A DNA stretch of 9,280 nucleotides from Deltaproteobacteria bacterium (GCA_016183075.1 JACPFH010000559.1:1-9280); one strand, 5' to 3'. Numbered from the stretch's first letter, positions 1-5,782 are shown. The notes: a model not told the origin generated them from the letters alone. Numbers and translations: made by a program.

Positions 1-72
1 AGAAGGGCAAGAAAAGGAAATGAGTAGAGTGAAGGACTGGCGCTGTGGTCCGTAGGCATGGCCTATCCGTTG

Positions 73-94
73 ACTGTCCCTTTCGTCTGACAGT
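73..94. other. Hairpin just outside the group II intron
   Basis: ACTGTC at 73-78 and GACAGT at 89-94 form a perfect 6-bp inverted repeat around a 10-nt loop. A second small palindrome, TAGGC/GCCTA, lies at 53-57 and 61-65. Both lie on the 3' side of the intron as read on the minus strand. They may belong to intron domain VI or to the 3' exon. No gene is visible in 1-100. Confidence 0.3.
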
Positions 95-139
95 GCCTCA
101 CTAGCCACACCGTAACTCAGTCTCCAGCCCCTCCTCATC

Positions 140-172
140 AATCCGTGCATGACCTTTTCGATCACACGGCTT
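140..172 (-). ncRNA. Group II intron domain V-like hairpin
   Basis: On the minus strand a 33-34-nt hairpin starts with AAGCCGTG, turns through a GAAA-type loop after TGATC, and closes with GGTCA, a 2-nt bulge and CACGGATT. This matches the layout of group II domain V: an AGC catalytic triad near the base, a lower stem, a 2-nt bulge, an upper stem and a GNRA-type loop. One pair in the lower stem (G opposite A) is not canonical. It lies about 40 nt after the RT stop codon, where domain V is expected. A covariance-model search with the group II domain V/VI model would settle it. Confidence 0.65.
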
Positions 173-212
173 TCCGATCACTTTCACCATCGGCATGCGA
201 AGACTAAGGAGT

Positions 213-1499
213 TCACGCATAGCTCCCCGCACCTGTGAGAGGATAAAGACCTAGTTGGTTAAACCAGGCCTGGCTGTGGACCTGCCACCTACGGCCTACA
301 CGCCGACGCTTATACGAGTCAAACAGGGCCAGCCGTTGATGAATATAATAGCGAAGCTGTGTCGCCTTGCGTGCAGAACTGCCCCAACGAAAGTACTGCC
401 ACCACCCCCTAAGAATTGGATTGAGAAAGGTAACGACCCCCTCCACCGATTGCCAGGTCATGCGTCTATTGGTTACTGCTCTCACCTTAGTGCGCATCAC
501 TTTCATCGCCTTCACCGACGGCCACCGCTGAAGACTTATTCTCCCGCTTCGCCACGACTGTACTCCTCGATGGTGGAATCCCAGAAAGTCAAATCCCTCC
601 CTACGGACATCCACCACGCGGGTCTTCTCCGCATTGACCTCTAGTCCCAGATGTTTAAGACTCAGCTTCAGCCTCCGATGACTCTCATTGGCCTGCGCCT
701 CACTTCGACACACGATGACTAGATCATCCGCGTATCTCACTACTTCTCCCAATCCCTTGCACCGCTCCTGCCATATCTTATCCAGCTCATGCAAATACAC
801 ATTGGCCAGTAGCGGACTGATCACTCCTCCTTGTGGGGTCCCTAAATTGCTGGTCCGTACCTTACCACCCTCCATGACTCCCGCCCTCAACCACTGCCGC
901 ACAAGCTTCACTACCCGCCGATCACTTACCCGCCGCTGCACTAACTCCAACAGCCGTCCGTGATCGATGCTATCAAAGAATGCTCGAATGTCTGCATCCA
1001 CTACGCACCACCGCCCTGCGTTGATCTTCTTTAAGATCGCCTGCAAGGCATGATGCGCCGACCGCCGAGGCCGAAAACCGTAGCTGCATTCACGAAAGTC
1101 AGCTTCAAAGATCGGCTCCAGCACAAGCTTCGTCGCCATCTGCACCATGCGGTCTCTCACCGTCGGTATCCCCAGTGGCCTCTTCTTGCCATCAGACTTC
1201 GCAATATAGACCCTTCGGACTGGACAGGGCCTGTACCTCTTCTTCATCAGCCGCTGGCGAATATCAGCAAGAAACCTCTCTATCCCTTCTGCCTCAATGA
1301 CCTCCAAGCTCTCCTTATCCACCCCTGCCACCCCCCAATTGGCTCTGACTCGCTTAAACGCTTCCCATAGGACATCCTCCCTCGTGATGCGGTCATACAG
1401 AGCATGAAAGCGTCTCTCTCCTGCCCTCTTGGCCGCCCGGTAAAGCGCCCGCTGGAGTTCTCGCACTTTATCTATTGGGTTGTTGGTCCTTACGGACAT
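213..1499 (-). CDS. ltrA: Group II intron reverse transcriptase/maturase
   Basis: A 428-residue intron-encoded protein that binds the intron RNA, assists splicing and copies the intron into DNA. The RT blocks are in order: GVDKESLEVI (59-68), the KRPLGIPTVRDRMVQ block (106-120), YGFRPRRSAHHAL (140-152), the first catalytic Asp in VVDADIRAFFDSIDH (166-180), GTPQGGVISPLLANVYL (220-236), the YADD active site (256-259), LGLEVNAEKT (284-293) and FDFLGFHHRG (303-312). The maturase X domain follows, with RGWWQYFRWGSS (364-375). There is no HNH endonuclease domain, as in the En-minus classes (C, D, E). The length is normal and no frame damage is seen. The ATG is preceded by AAGGAGG 13 nt upstream, rather far but the only candidate. 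Neighbours are the intron RNA on both sides. Confidence 0.93.
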   Translation of the reverse strand: MSVRTNNPIDKVRELQRALYRAAKRAGERRFHALYDRITREDVLWEAFKRVRANWGVAGVDKESLEVIEAEGIERFLADIRQRLMKKRYRPCPVRRVYIAKSDGKKRPLGIPTVRDRMVQMATKLVLEPIFEADFRECSYGFRPRRSAHHALQAILKKINAGRWCVVDADIRAFFDSIDHGRLLELVQRRVSDRRVVKLVRQWLRAGVMEGGKVRTSNLGTPQGGVISPLLANVYLHELDKIWQERCKGLGEVVRYADDLVIVCRSEAQANESHRRLKLSLKHLGLEVNAEKTRVVDVRREGFDFLGFHHRGVQSWRSGRISLQRWPSVKAMKVMRTKVRAVTNRRMTWQSVEGVVTFLNPILRGWWQYFRWGSSARKATQLRYYIHQRLALFDSYKRRRVGRRWQVHSQAWFNQLGLYPLTGAGSYA

Positions 1500-1912
1500 G
1501 CCCTCGCGCTTACCTCCTTACGAACGCTTGAGTAGAAAGCAGGGGTCCTTCCCTCCCCTCAGGTTCTGTTGTCCTGAGGATCAAAAGTACTATAACCCCC
1601 TCCGACTCCCTGCCCGGCACCCCAGAACTTCGGCTTTAACCTTATATCCAGAGTTTGTTACCCCCCATTGGGTAACACCGAGCGAGGGCCTCCCCAGTTC
1701 CATCATTCACTTTCCCTTCATCCCGCTCCCCTTACCCCGAGAGGTTCTTCGGCGTTGCTCCAGGTCTTTAACGCCTTCCATGGCCTTCGCCTAGTCTACT
1801 CTTGGCTCGGCTCCTCCTTGGTCCCACTTCCGTGGGGGGACTTACGAGGCGGCAGGATTCACTTGATGTTACGGGCTGAAGGGTTGCTCGTCCTCTACGG
1901 ACTTCGGTCACC
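1500..1912 (-). ncRNA. Group II intron 5' RNA, domains I-IV
   Basis: This stretch has no plausible gene; open frames in it on the plus strand are short and lack family features. On the minus strand it is purine-rich and carries segments typical of group II introns: GACGAGCAACCC near the 5' end, GAACTGGGGAGGCC in the middle, and TATAGTAC followed about 40 nt later by GGGGAGGGAAGGACCCC just before the RT gene. Helices were not drawn in full. The 5' end is uncertain by some tens of bases. Confidence 0.6.
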
Positions 1913-1925
1913 TCGCTTCGATCGC

Positions 1926-1945
1926 AGTAGAATGTCCCTCTTTTT
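1926..1945. repeat. Dispersed 20-bp repeat, copy 1
   Basis: AGTAGAATGTCCCTCTTTTT occurs here and again, identical and in the same direction, at 3487-3506, 1561 bp away. Similarity also extends to a nearby GATCG on the low-coordinate side. It lies between the hydrolase stop codon (1961) and the intron 5' end. I recall similar GAATGTCCCT motifs as dispersed repeats near REP-associated tyrosine (Y1) transposases in environmental genomes; no such transposase is in this window. Confidence 0.85.
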
Positions 1946-1960
1946 CCTCGATCAGAGAGA

Positions 1961-2752
1961 TCACTTCGCTACGACCCATTCAGCAACCTTGATGGCGACG
2001 TCCCTCTCAATTCCGTTAAAGCCGTGGTACGCGAAAGCCTCGCAGGGGTCGCCACGATTTTGGCCCCCATCGAAGGTGAGCAGTTCTTTTCTCGGCGCTG
2101 CGCTCAGCTTGTCCATGAGGCGGGGAACCTCGGCATAGGCGCAGTTCTTGCAACCATCCTGCCTGTGATGGACGACAAGGACGGGAACGGCGATCTTATT
2201 TAGATCCATATCGGGAACAGGTCGCCCCTTGTCGTCGCTCAGGATAGTGGAGGTAAGTACCAGCCCATCCGGGCCACCCTCTGCCAGCGGAAGCTGCGTC
2301 GCGATGAACGCGGCTGATTGTGTTCCTCGGCTTGTTCCTACAAGCCAGACCGGAACCTTGGATTGCTGTTTCAACCAGGCGATGACCGCCTTGATATCGG
2401 CCACGTGTTCCCGCTTCTGGCGAAACCCACCCAAATACGGCGGACTCTGTCGGTCAGATGGAGCGTCGACAAGCGCTACCAGCAGGCCTTGCGCAGCGAA
2501 CATATCGCTGGTACGCACCATAAAGTTGCCCTTACCCCATTTGAAGCCGCCATTGGACGAAATCTGGAGTCCTCCGTGGCCACCCGGGAAAAGGATGACT
2601 GCTGACTTTGGATTGTCTGGACTCAGAAGCATAATGCGTTGTGTCACTCCGGGACGGGCGGGAATGTCCACCACACGCTGCGTCACCTGAGCCCAAGCGG
2701 TAGACACGAAGATCGTAAAGAGCAAGTGCACCAGGACGAGAAAATGATTCAT
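1961..2752 (-). CDS. Exported alpha/beta hydrolase
   Basis: A 263-residue protein with a signal peptide: hydrophobic residues 4-19 and an AWA|Q cleavage site after residue 21, so it probably acts in the periplasm. The alpha/beta-hydrolase core shows FPGGHGG (55-61, oxyanion region), the nucleophile elbow GTSRG (139-143, Ser141), a likely acid Asp199 in HHRQDG, and a likely catalytic His243 in AYHGF. CKNC (201-204) and Cys237 could form disulfides. The substrate cannot be told from sequence; esterases and dienelactone hydrolase-like enzymes share this fold. The gene starts 21 nt after the GTTGAGG core of the attC at 2774-2858, as in an integron cassette. The frame looks complete. Its own downstream attC is missing: the 20-bp repeat and the group II intron follow instead. 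Confidence 0.88.
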   Translation of the reverse strand: MNHFLVLVHLLFTIFVSTAWAQVTQRVVDIPARPGVTQRIMLLSPDNPKSAVILFPGGHGGLQISSNGGFKWGKGNFMVRTSDMFAAQGLLVALVDAPSDRQSPPYLGGFRQKREHVADIKAVIAWLKQQSKVPVWLVGTSRGTQSAAFIATQLPLAEGGPDGLVLTSTILSDDKGRPVPDMDLNKIAVPVLVVHHRQDGCKNCAYAEVPRLMDKLSAAPRKELLTFDGGQNRGDPCEAFAYHGFNGIERDVAIKVAEWVVAK

Positions 2753-2773
2753 TGAGATGTCCCCTTTCTACAG

Positions 2774-2858
2774 CCTCAACGTGACGCGGCTGAGCCGTGA
2801 TTAAGAAACGGACCGTAAGCACACCATAATCGATTATCGGCTCCGCGGCGGGTTAGGG
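2774..2858 (-). other. attC recombination site (cassette D/E boundary)
   Basis: An 85-bp imperfect palindrome with core boxes CCTCAAC (2774-2780) and GTTAGGG (2852-2858). Each box is followed inward by a 5-nt spacer and then by pairing segments: GCGG with CCGC, and AGCC with GGCT across a small bulge, read on the minus strand. This is the R-spacer-L arrangement of integron attC sites. The TAA stop of the RelE-like toxin lies inside the right-hand box, as often in compact cassettes. The core bases are slightly degenerate against RYYYAAC/GTTRRRY. Confidence 0.7.
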
Positions 2859-3134
2859 TCTACGCCGCCATTGTGAAAGAAGTCTGTCATAGTCCGCATG
2901 CGAGCCGATCCAGTACCACACGATTTCGTCACTTTCTAAGATTCCCACCGCTCGATACCCAGGGCTGATCCGAACCGAATAGATTGGCCGTCTGGGATGA
3001 ACCGGTTTGAAACGAAGACTCGGATGGTTCGGGTTCTGTCTGAAGACTCGATATGCCCGCCGAGCTTGACGTTGAACCTCTGTCGGCAGTTCTGCGAAAG
3101 CTCTCCTGAACTCCGCAGTCGTGTGCGAGATCAC
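2853..3134 (-). CDS. RelE/ParE-like toxin of a cassette TA pair
   Basis: A 93-residue basic protein resembling the RelE/ParE superfamily of small toxins, most of which are mRNA interferases or gyrase poisons. Recognisable parts are the helical FRRAFAELPTEVQRQARRAYRVF (residues 9-31), LRFKPVHP (40-47), YSVRISPGYRAVG (52-64) and the end segment IVWYWIGSHADYDRLL. The IGSHADYD ending is typical of a subfamily paired with short acidic antitoxins. Whether the target is mRNA or gyrase cannot be told. The start is GTG; the GTGA overlaps the antitoxin TGA by 4 nt, so translation is coupled. The stop codon is inside the downstream attC. No damage is seen. In cassette arrays such pairs are thought to resist loss of neighbouring cassettes. 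Confidence 0.87.
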   Translation of the reverse strand: MISHTTAEFRRAFAELPTEVQRQARRAYRVFRQNPNHPSLRFKPVHPRRPIYSVRISPGYRAVGILESDEIVWYWIGSHADYDRLLSQWRRRP

Positions 3135-3349
3135 AACTTTTCCGGATCAAGCTTCTGAGTCCGTCCAGCACGGTGCTCTGCCAATGCTTGGTCGGCAAGC
3201 TCAGCAAGTAGGTCGTGTGATCCTGCAAAGAGCTCCTCCCAGCGGTGCTCGGAGGCAAGCTCCTCCAGCAAGATGCGACCCAGCGCATCCTGCTCCTCCT
3301 CGGGAAGCTTTGACGCCTCCTCAAATGCTTTTTGAAGCAGCTTTGTCAT
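3131..3349 (-). CDS. Antitoxin of the RelE-like toxin
   Basis: A 72-residue acidic protein starting MTKLLQKAFEEASKLPEEEQ and ending with a charged tail (LAEHRAGRTQKLDPEKL) that would wrap the toxin. It is rich in helix-forming residues and fits the short antitoxins found before RelE/ParE-type toxins; no DNA-binding fold is obvious. The ATG at 3349 is chosen because GGAGG stands 5 nt upstream. A TTG five codons earlier at 3364 is open too, but the GGAGG would then lie inside the gene. The gene overlaps the toxin start by 4 nt. About 70 nt separate it from the GTTAGGG core, room enough for its own promoter, though I see no convincing -35/-10 pair. Confidence 0.85.
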   Translation of the reverse strand: MTKLLQKAFEEASKLPEEEQDALGRILLEELASEHRWEELFAGSHDLLAELADQALAEHRAGRTQKLDPEKL

Positions 3350-3354
3350 TTGAA

Positions 3355-3359
3355 CCTCC
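3355..3359 (-). promoter_or_regulatory. Ribosome binding site fixing the antitoxin start
   Basis: GGAGG on the minus strand, 5 nt before the ATG at 3349. It decides for this ATG over the upstream in-frame TTG at 3364. Confidence 0.75.
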
Positions 3360-3421
3360 GACAAAAAAGTGTATCAAAAAGCACTCTCCAAATCGACCTT
3401 CCAACAGCGCCCGGCTTTTGA

Positions 3422-3479
3422 CCCTAACGCTAAGCTCACCCGGCGCTCTTAGCGATCGCTCTGAAGCAGAAAGTTAGGA
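3422..3479 (-). other. Degenerate attC-like site (cassette C/D boundary)
   Basis: Core-like boxes CCCTAAC (3422-3428) and GTTAGGA (3473-3479) bound a 58-bp palindrome. The perfect inner stem CGCTAAG/CTTAGCG (3428-3434, 3448-3454) abuts one box, but an 18-nt stretch separates it from the other, which is not the usual symmetric spacing. Position argues for an attC: it sits between the restriction-like gene and the toxin-antitoxin pair. The broken Mrr-like frame ends inside it (stop at 3449-3451). Confidence 0.45.
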
Positions 3480-4011
3480 TCGAAAAAGTAGAATGTCCCT
3501 CTTTTTGCCCCCAAGACCGCGCGCACCTCGTCCGCCGTGACGGGATGATCGGGAGCGTACGCCTTCACCTGATCGATGATGCGGATGGACCCAATGCCTG
3601 GCTTAGTGGCAATCACGTTACGACCCCTGTCTCCGCTCCTGGGAGTCAGCACGACCTCGGGCCATCCCTCCCGTTCGTAGGCGCCAGCGATGATCTCTTC
3701 CAGCTTCCTCCAGTCAATGCTAGTTCCCGGATGATCTCGAACCACGCTACGGACACGCCTTCGACAAGATGACCTTCTTGGGACTTCTCCCCTAGGTTAA
3801 CGACGGCAGCCTGCACGAGAACGGTCGGGTACGGTTCAACCTTCGGGCTCCCGACCTCCTCCTGGGACGGGATTCCAGAAGCACGGATGACCTGGGTCCT
3901 GAGAGTGGCGCTCGTGCTAGCGCTGGCCGTGATGGCCACCTGCGTAGCGTTTGCGGCGCGCCGTTTCCAGTGCTGTATTAAGCTAGTGATGACGTCGTCG
4001 TGTTGGGTCAC
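3449..4011 (-). pseudogene. Mrr-like restriction endonuclease, frameshifted
   Basis: Two overlapping minus-strand frames together make one protein. The upstream frame starts at GTG 4011 (VTQHDDVITSLI) and runs through LVEGVSVAWFEIIREL. The downstream frame continues from about 3727 with IDWRKLEEIIAGAYEREGW, LTPRSGDRGRN and IRIIDQVKAY. The latter motifs are the PD-(D/E)XK core of Mrr-type nucleases, which cut modified or foreign DNA. The frame switches within 3713-3727, and a short linker usual between the two parts seems missing. The residue normally Asp in the GDRGRD motif is Asn, which should abolish catalysis. The C-terminal part is gone: after VRAVLG the frame runs into the 20-bp repeat at 3487-3506 and then the attC-like site. 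Three separate lesions make a working enzyme very unlikely. Confidence 0.8.
3487..3506. repeat. Dispersed 20-bp repeat, copy 2
   Basis: Identical and parallel to 1926-1945. It lies exactly where the Mrr-like gene loses homology, so it marks an insertion or deletion scar there. The two copies bracket the hydrolase and the toxin-antitoxin cassettes. Confidence 0.85.
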
Positions 4012-4016
4012 GTGCG

Positions 4017-4022
4017 CCTCCT
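4017..4022 (-). promoter_or_regulatory. Ribosome binding site of the Mrr-like gene
   Basis: AGGAGG on the minus strand, 5 nt before the GTG at 4011. It favours this start over the ATG at 4083, which would add 24 residues without family resemblance. Confidence 0.75.
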
Positions 4023-4204
4023 GGGGATGGTCAAGAACCGTGGACCCTGGGCCCGGTCTAGCGATGCTGTGGAAAAAGTCCAACTACCAAAAAAGTGTGC
4101 AAACTGGGGGCACCTAAATGGTCTCCCGATCGGAGGTCGTCGCTTAAACGCCAAATACGGAGGTCGTTTTCCTTGTGAATTTTTCACTTCGACTTTTCCT
4201 AAAG
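4023..4204. other. Long leader of cassette C, no gene seen
   Basis: About 180 bases lie between the Mrr-like start and the attC at 4205-4268; with the gap to 4327 more than 300 bases hold no gene. A 10-bp direct repeat CGGAGGTCGT occurs at 4131-4140 and 4158-4167. Open frames on the plus strand have no family features. Such a long leader is unusual for a cassette and may hold a promoter or a decayed older attC; neither is clear. Confidence 0.4.
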
Positions 4205-4268
4205 GCTCAACGTTCTGGTTGAGCCGCGAGAGCTTTGCGAGCGCCAGTCTCCAACCGGTTGGTTAGGC
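4205..4268 (-). other. attC recombination site (cassette B/C boundary)
   Basis: Boxes GCTCAAC (4205-4211) and GTTAGGC (4262-4268) fit RYYYAAC/GTTRRRY exactly. Each is separated by 3 nt from an inner arm: CTGGTTG (4215-4221) pairs with CAACCGG (4252-4258) over 7 bp with one G-T wobble. Total length is 64 bp. It begins 60 bp after the stop codon of the gene ending at 4328. The central part AGCCGCGAGAGCTTTGCGAG is the variable loop. Confidence 0.82.
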
Positions 4269-4327
4269 AACTCTGTTAGCAATGAGACTTACGCCTTTTC
4301 TCTTTCCGAACCAACGACGTATTCGCT

Positions 4328-4696
4328 TCATTTCGGACAAGCGTCGTTTAGAGCATTGTAAAAGGCTACGTGTGCCGATTCATGCCAGCGCGCCGGGCGA
4401 TCACGCAAGTACAGGGTGAGGATGGCAGCAACCTGGGTGTCAGTCATTTTTTCAAGACACCGTTCAAACCGACTAAGTTTTGGTTTCGAGGCCTCGAAGA
4501 AAGGCCCCAGAAAAAGACCGTCAACAAGACCCATAGCGTACGCGCTCTGTCTTAACTCGGCCATGTTTAAGTACTGTTCACCTGTCACGAATCCGTTGTG
4601 GATGGCCACAGGCTCCTGTGCCCAGGCGGATACCGAAAGCAACGCCGCTAATAACGCCATAAAGACCGTTTTCAGCATAACTATACCGCAAGGCAT
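4328..4696 (-). CDS. Small exported protein, Rap1a/Tai-like
   Basis: A 122-residue protein with a signal peptide (hydrophobic residues about 10-22, cleavage expected after AWA, residue 26). The mature part of about 96 residues has two cysteines, in RCLEKMTDTQ and at the end in NDACPK, and the run AYAMGLVDGLFL. It also shows the pattern VAAILTLYLRDRPARWHESA. This layout recalls Rap1a/Tai proteins, periplasmic immunity proteins against type VI secretion amidases, but similarity is only in pattern. ATG 4696 is chosen because AGGAG stands 5 nt upstream; an inner ATG at 4678 is also possible. It lies 26 nt after the PD-(D/E)XK-like gene without an attC between them, so both share cassette B. Confidence 0.75.
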   Translation of the reverse strand: MPCGIVMLKTVFMALLAALLSVSAWAQEPVAIHNGFVTGEQYLNMAELRQSAYAMGLVDGLFLGPFFEASKPKLSRFERCLEKMTDTQVAAILTLYLRDRPARWHESAHVAFYNALNDACPK

Positions 4697-4722
4697 ATAC
4701 TCTCCTGCTAGGCTTGAAGTGG

Positions 4723-5223
4723 CTATGCCAATTTCCAGCAGTGATATCCACCACGACTGCCGCTACTACTCGCCGGAAACACGCCGGCCACGTAGATCTC
4801 GGCGAATGGATGACCTGCCGGCACTTGGATTTCAGAAATCAGATCGGCGAACTCCTCTGCTGTGACCAGGTCTGGGTAGAGGTCTACAAGCAGCACCCAA
4901 CCCGAGGGATATCGCTTGACACATTTTTTTGCGAGCGTTGAGTTGATGCTCTCGATGAGCTTAACGTCGGGACTCTTGCTGATCCAGATGTCCCGAGCAC
5001 CTGGCACTCCACGCGCGTTCTGCCAGAGCATTGCCGCGTTTTCGGTATCGTAGTATGCAGCCGTAATCTCCAGACGCATTTCGTGGCTTCCAGAGCGATA
5101 AATGAGATCTGGAGGATCCTCTCCTCGGCTGTGATATCTGTAGTCAGTACCGTTCTCCCGGTTGTAAAACTCCACAAAGGAGTCTGCCACAGCCCGCTCG
5201 TGCTGTTCCTGAGTTACGTCCAT
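4723..5223 (-). CDS. PD-(D/E)XK nuclease-like protein, unknown role
   Basis: A 166-residue soluble protein that I cannot name. Residues 35-54 read like the core of the PD-(D/E)XK nuclease fold: an acidic PPDL (Asp39) before a beta-hairpin IYRSGSHEMRLEIT, ending in Glu52-Ile-Thr54. In active nucleases Lys is usual at the last position, so catalysis is doubtful or uses a variant site. Before it comes a helix with EFYNRENGTDYRY, often seen ahead of this core. The C-terminal half has an alternating strand GWVLLVDLY (108-116) and a Ser/Gly-rich end. The ATG lies 22 nt after the GTTAGGC core of the attC at 5246-5307, a standard cassette start. Proteins of this style are common cargo in integrons. 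Confidence 0.78.
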   Translation of the reverse strand: MDVTQEQHERAVADSFVEFYNRENGTDYRYHSRGEDPPDLIYRSGSHEMRLEITAAYYDTENAAMLWQNARGVPGARDIWISKSPDVKLIESINSTLAKKCVKRYPSGWVLLVDLYPDLVTAEEFADLISEIQVPAGHPFAEIYVAGVFPASSSGSRGGYHCWKLA

Positions 5224-5245
5224 TCCTATTGACCGCTTGCTTGAA

Positions 5246-5307
5246 GCCTAACGTCGGCGTCCCCCCCCGCGTCTTTACCGCGGGTCGGGTGGATGCCCTC
5301 GTTCGGC
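5246..5307 (-). other. attC recombination site (cassette A/B boundary)
   Basis: Boxes GCCTAAC (5246-5252) and GTTCGGC (5301-5307), one base off the consensus in the second. Three-nt spacers separate them from GGCGTCC (5256-5262) and GGATGCC (5291-5297), which pair over 7 bp with one G-T wobble. Inside, CCGCG and CGCGG add a second stem. Length is 62 bp. The architecture is the same as at 4205-4268. Confidence 0.82.
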
Positions 5308-5313
5308 TTGGAA

Positions 5314-5453
5314 AAGGGGTCAAATCTTTTGTTGCGAGTTGATGGTTTTTGTTAGAACCGTGCCCTCACATGTCTTGCCCCCTATGAAATACAGTTTGCC
5401 CGACTCTCTACCATGTGAAGAGGCTGGACTGTCAACAAAAGATTTGACCCCTT
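5314..5453. repeat. GGGGTCAAAT inverted-repeat element (MITE/REP-like)
   Basis: A perfect 21-bp inverted repeat, core GGGGTCAAATCTTTTGTTG at 5316-5334 and its complement at 5433-5451, encloses about 98 bp without a transposase. Pairs of this kind are, as I recall, common in environmental proteobacterial genomes near REP-associated tyrosine transposases. The element lies inside the 3' part of the cassette A gene, next to the attC, and supplies that gene's stop codon. Confidence 0.8.
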
Positions 5454-5748
5454 CTTCAAGAGCCAAGAGCGGACTTGACCCCTTATCGAACCTGATCGCA
5501 CCGCACCCCTCAGGAATTGCGAGAGCGAGAGCCGCGAGAAGCCGGACCTCCTCAGGATAGAGCCAAGCGAGCTCAGAGAACGTGTCCTTCTGCAGTGTCG
5601 GATCTTGGAGCACCACCATTGCCGCATACTCTTGCCCTGTCAGATATAGGGCGCGTGGATTGACGAACTCCTCTGGCCGGACCATTTCCCGCGGGTCGAG
5701 AACCCGCAGGGCAATTCCATGGTCACCTGGCATCCAAATCTCCGACAT
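5320..5748 (-). CDS. Hypothetical protein with repeat-derived C terminus
   Basis: A 142-residue frame, not recognised. Residues 1 to about 88 look like a natural soluble protein: MSEIWMPGDHGIALRVLDPR, then RALYLTGQEYAAMVVLQDPT and a Leu/Ala-rich helix ending AIPEGCGAIRFD. From about residue 90 the coding sequence consists of the GGGGTCAAAT-type repeats, so the last 50 residues are probably not original and the true end is lost or replaced. The stop TGA lies in the left arm of the inverted repeat at 5320. The ATG stands 28 nt after the GTTAGGC core at 5776-5782, the normal cassette distance; no clear ribosome binding site is seen. It could also be a broken gene. Confidence 0.6.
   Translation of the reverse strand: MSEIWMPGDHGIALRVLDPREMVRPEEFVNPRALYLTGQEYAAMVVLQDPTLQKDTFSELAWLYPEEVRLLAALALAIPEGCGAIRFDKGSSPLLALEEGVKSFVDSPASSHGRESGKLYFIGGKTCEGTVLTKTINSQQKI
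5444..5484. repeat. Short direct repeat beside the inverted-repeat element
   Basis: TTGACCCCTT occurs at 5444-5453, as the end of the inverted repeat, and again at 5475-5484. The second copy looks like a further, diverged end of the same element type, which suggests nested insertion or an older copy. Confidence 0.6.
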
Positions 5749-5775
5749 GGTCGACAGATGCAGCGCCCCGATTCC

Positions 5776-5782
5776 GCCTAAC
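5776..5782 (-). other. Single attC core box before cassette A
   Basis: GTTAGGC on the minus strand, an exact GTTRRRY core, 28 nt ahead of the cassette A gene. A partner RYYYAAC box at the proper distance is not seen. A stem GTCGG/CCGAC lies at about 5793-5797 and 5811-5815 but does not fit the standard spacing. It is probably one half of a decayed or recombined attC. Confidence 0.5.

Larger units (their letters stand above)
100..1912 (-). mobile_element. Group II intron, ends approximate
   Basis: A retroelement made of a structured RNA of about 400 nt, a reverse transcriptase/maturase gene, and a short 3' RNA part containing a domain V-like hairpin. The RNA would self-splice with its maturase and move by target-primed reverse transcription. 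The right boundary is put near a GTGAC at about 1912-1908 on the minus strand, a loose match to the usual GUGYG start. The 3' boundary near 100-120 is an estimate from the expected distance beyond domain V. It has the same orientation as the cassette genes and follows the hydrolase cassette directly, where an attC site would be expected. The RT lacks an HNH endonuclease domain. The AGC triad of domain V does not favour class IIC, the class known to target attC sites, so the subclass is left open. Confidence 0.75.
1961..5782 (-). mobile_element. Integron cassette array without integrase (CALIN)
   Basis: Five consecutive cassette-like units run on the minus strand. In four of them a GTTRRRY-type core (GTTAGGC, GTTGAGC, GTTAGGG or GTTGAGG) stands upstream of the first gene and an attC-like palindrome stands at its 3' end. 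Start codons come 21-28 nt after the core for the hydrolase, the PD-(D/E)XK-like gene and the unknown gene of cassette A, which is the normal layout of integron cassettes. The cargo is typical of chromosomal integrons: a toxin-antitoxin pair, a restriction-like gene, exported proteins and unknowns. No tyrosine recombinase IntI gene and no attI are visible, so this is either the far part of a large integron or an isolated cluster. The hydrolase cassette has lost its own attC, and the core at the other end has no clear partner. Confidence 0.75.

Noticed and set aside
255..644. Plus-strand frames across the RT gene (also 688-963, 1050-1370)
   Set aside because: They lie opposite a clear reverse transcriptase and have no family features.
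2229..2690. Plus-strand frame opposite the hydrolase
   Set aside because: Antisense to a convincing exported hydrolase with signal peptide and catalytic motifs; no features of its own.
3646..4083. Independent 145-residue gene starting at ATG 4083
   Set aside because: Its C-terminal part after residue 125 is out of frame with the conserved nuclease core, and AGGAGG marks GTG 4011 as the start; it is the front part of the Mrr-like pseudogene.
4204..4222. Hairpin GGCTCAAC/GTTGAGCC as a terminator
   Set aside because: No T-run follows on either strand, and the sequence is better explained as one end of the attC at 4205-4268.
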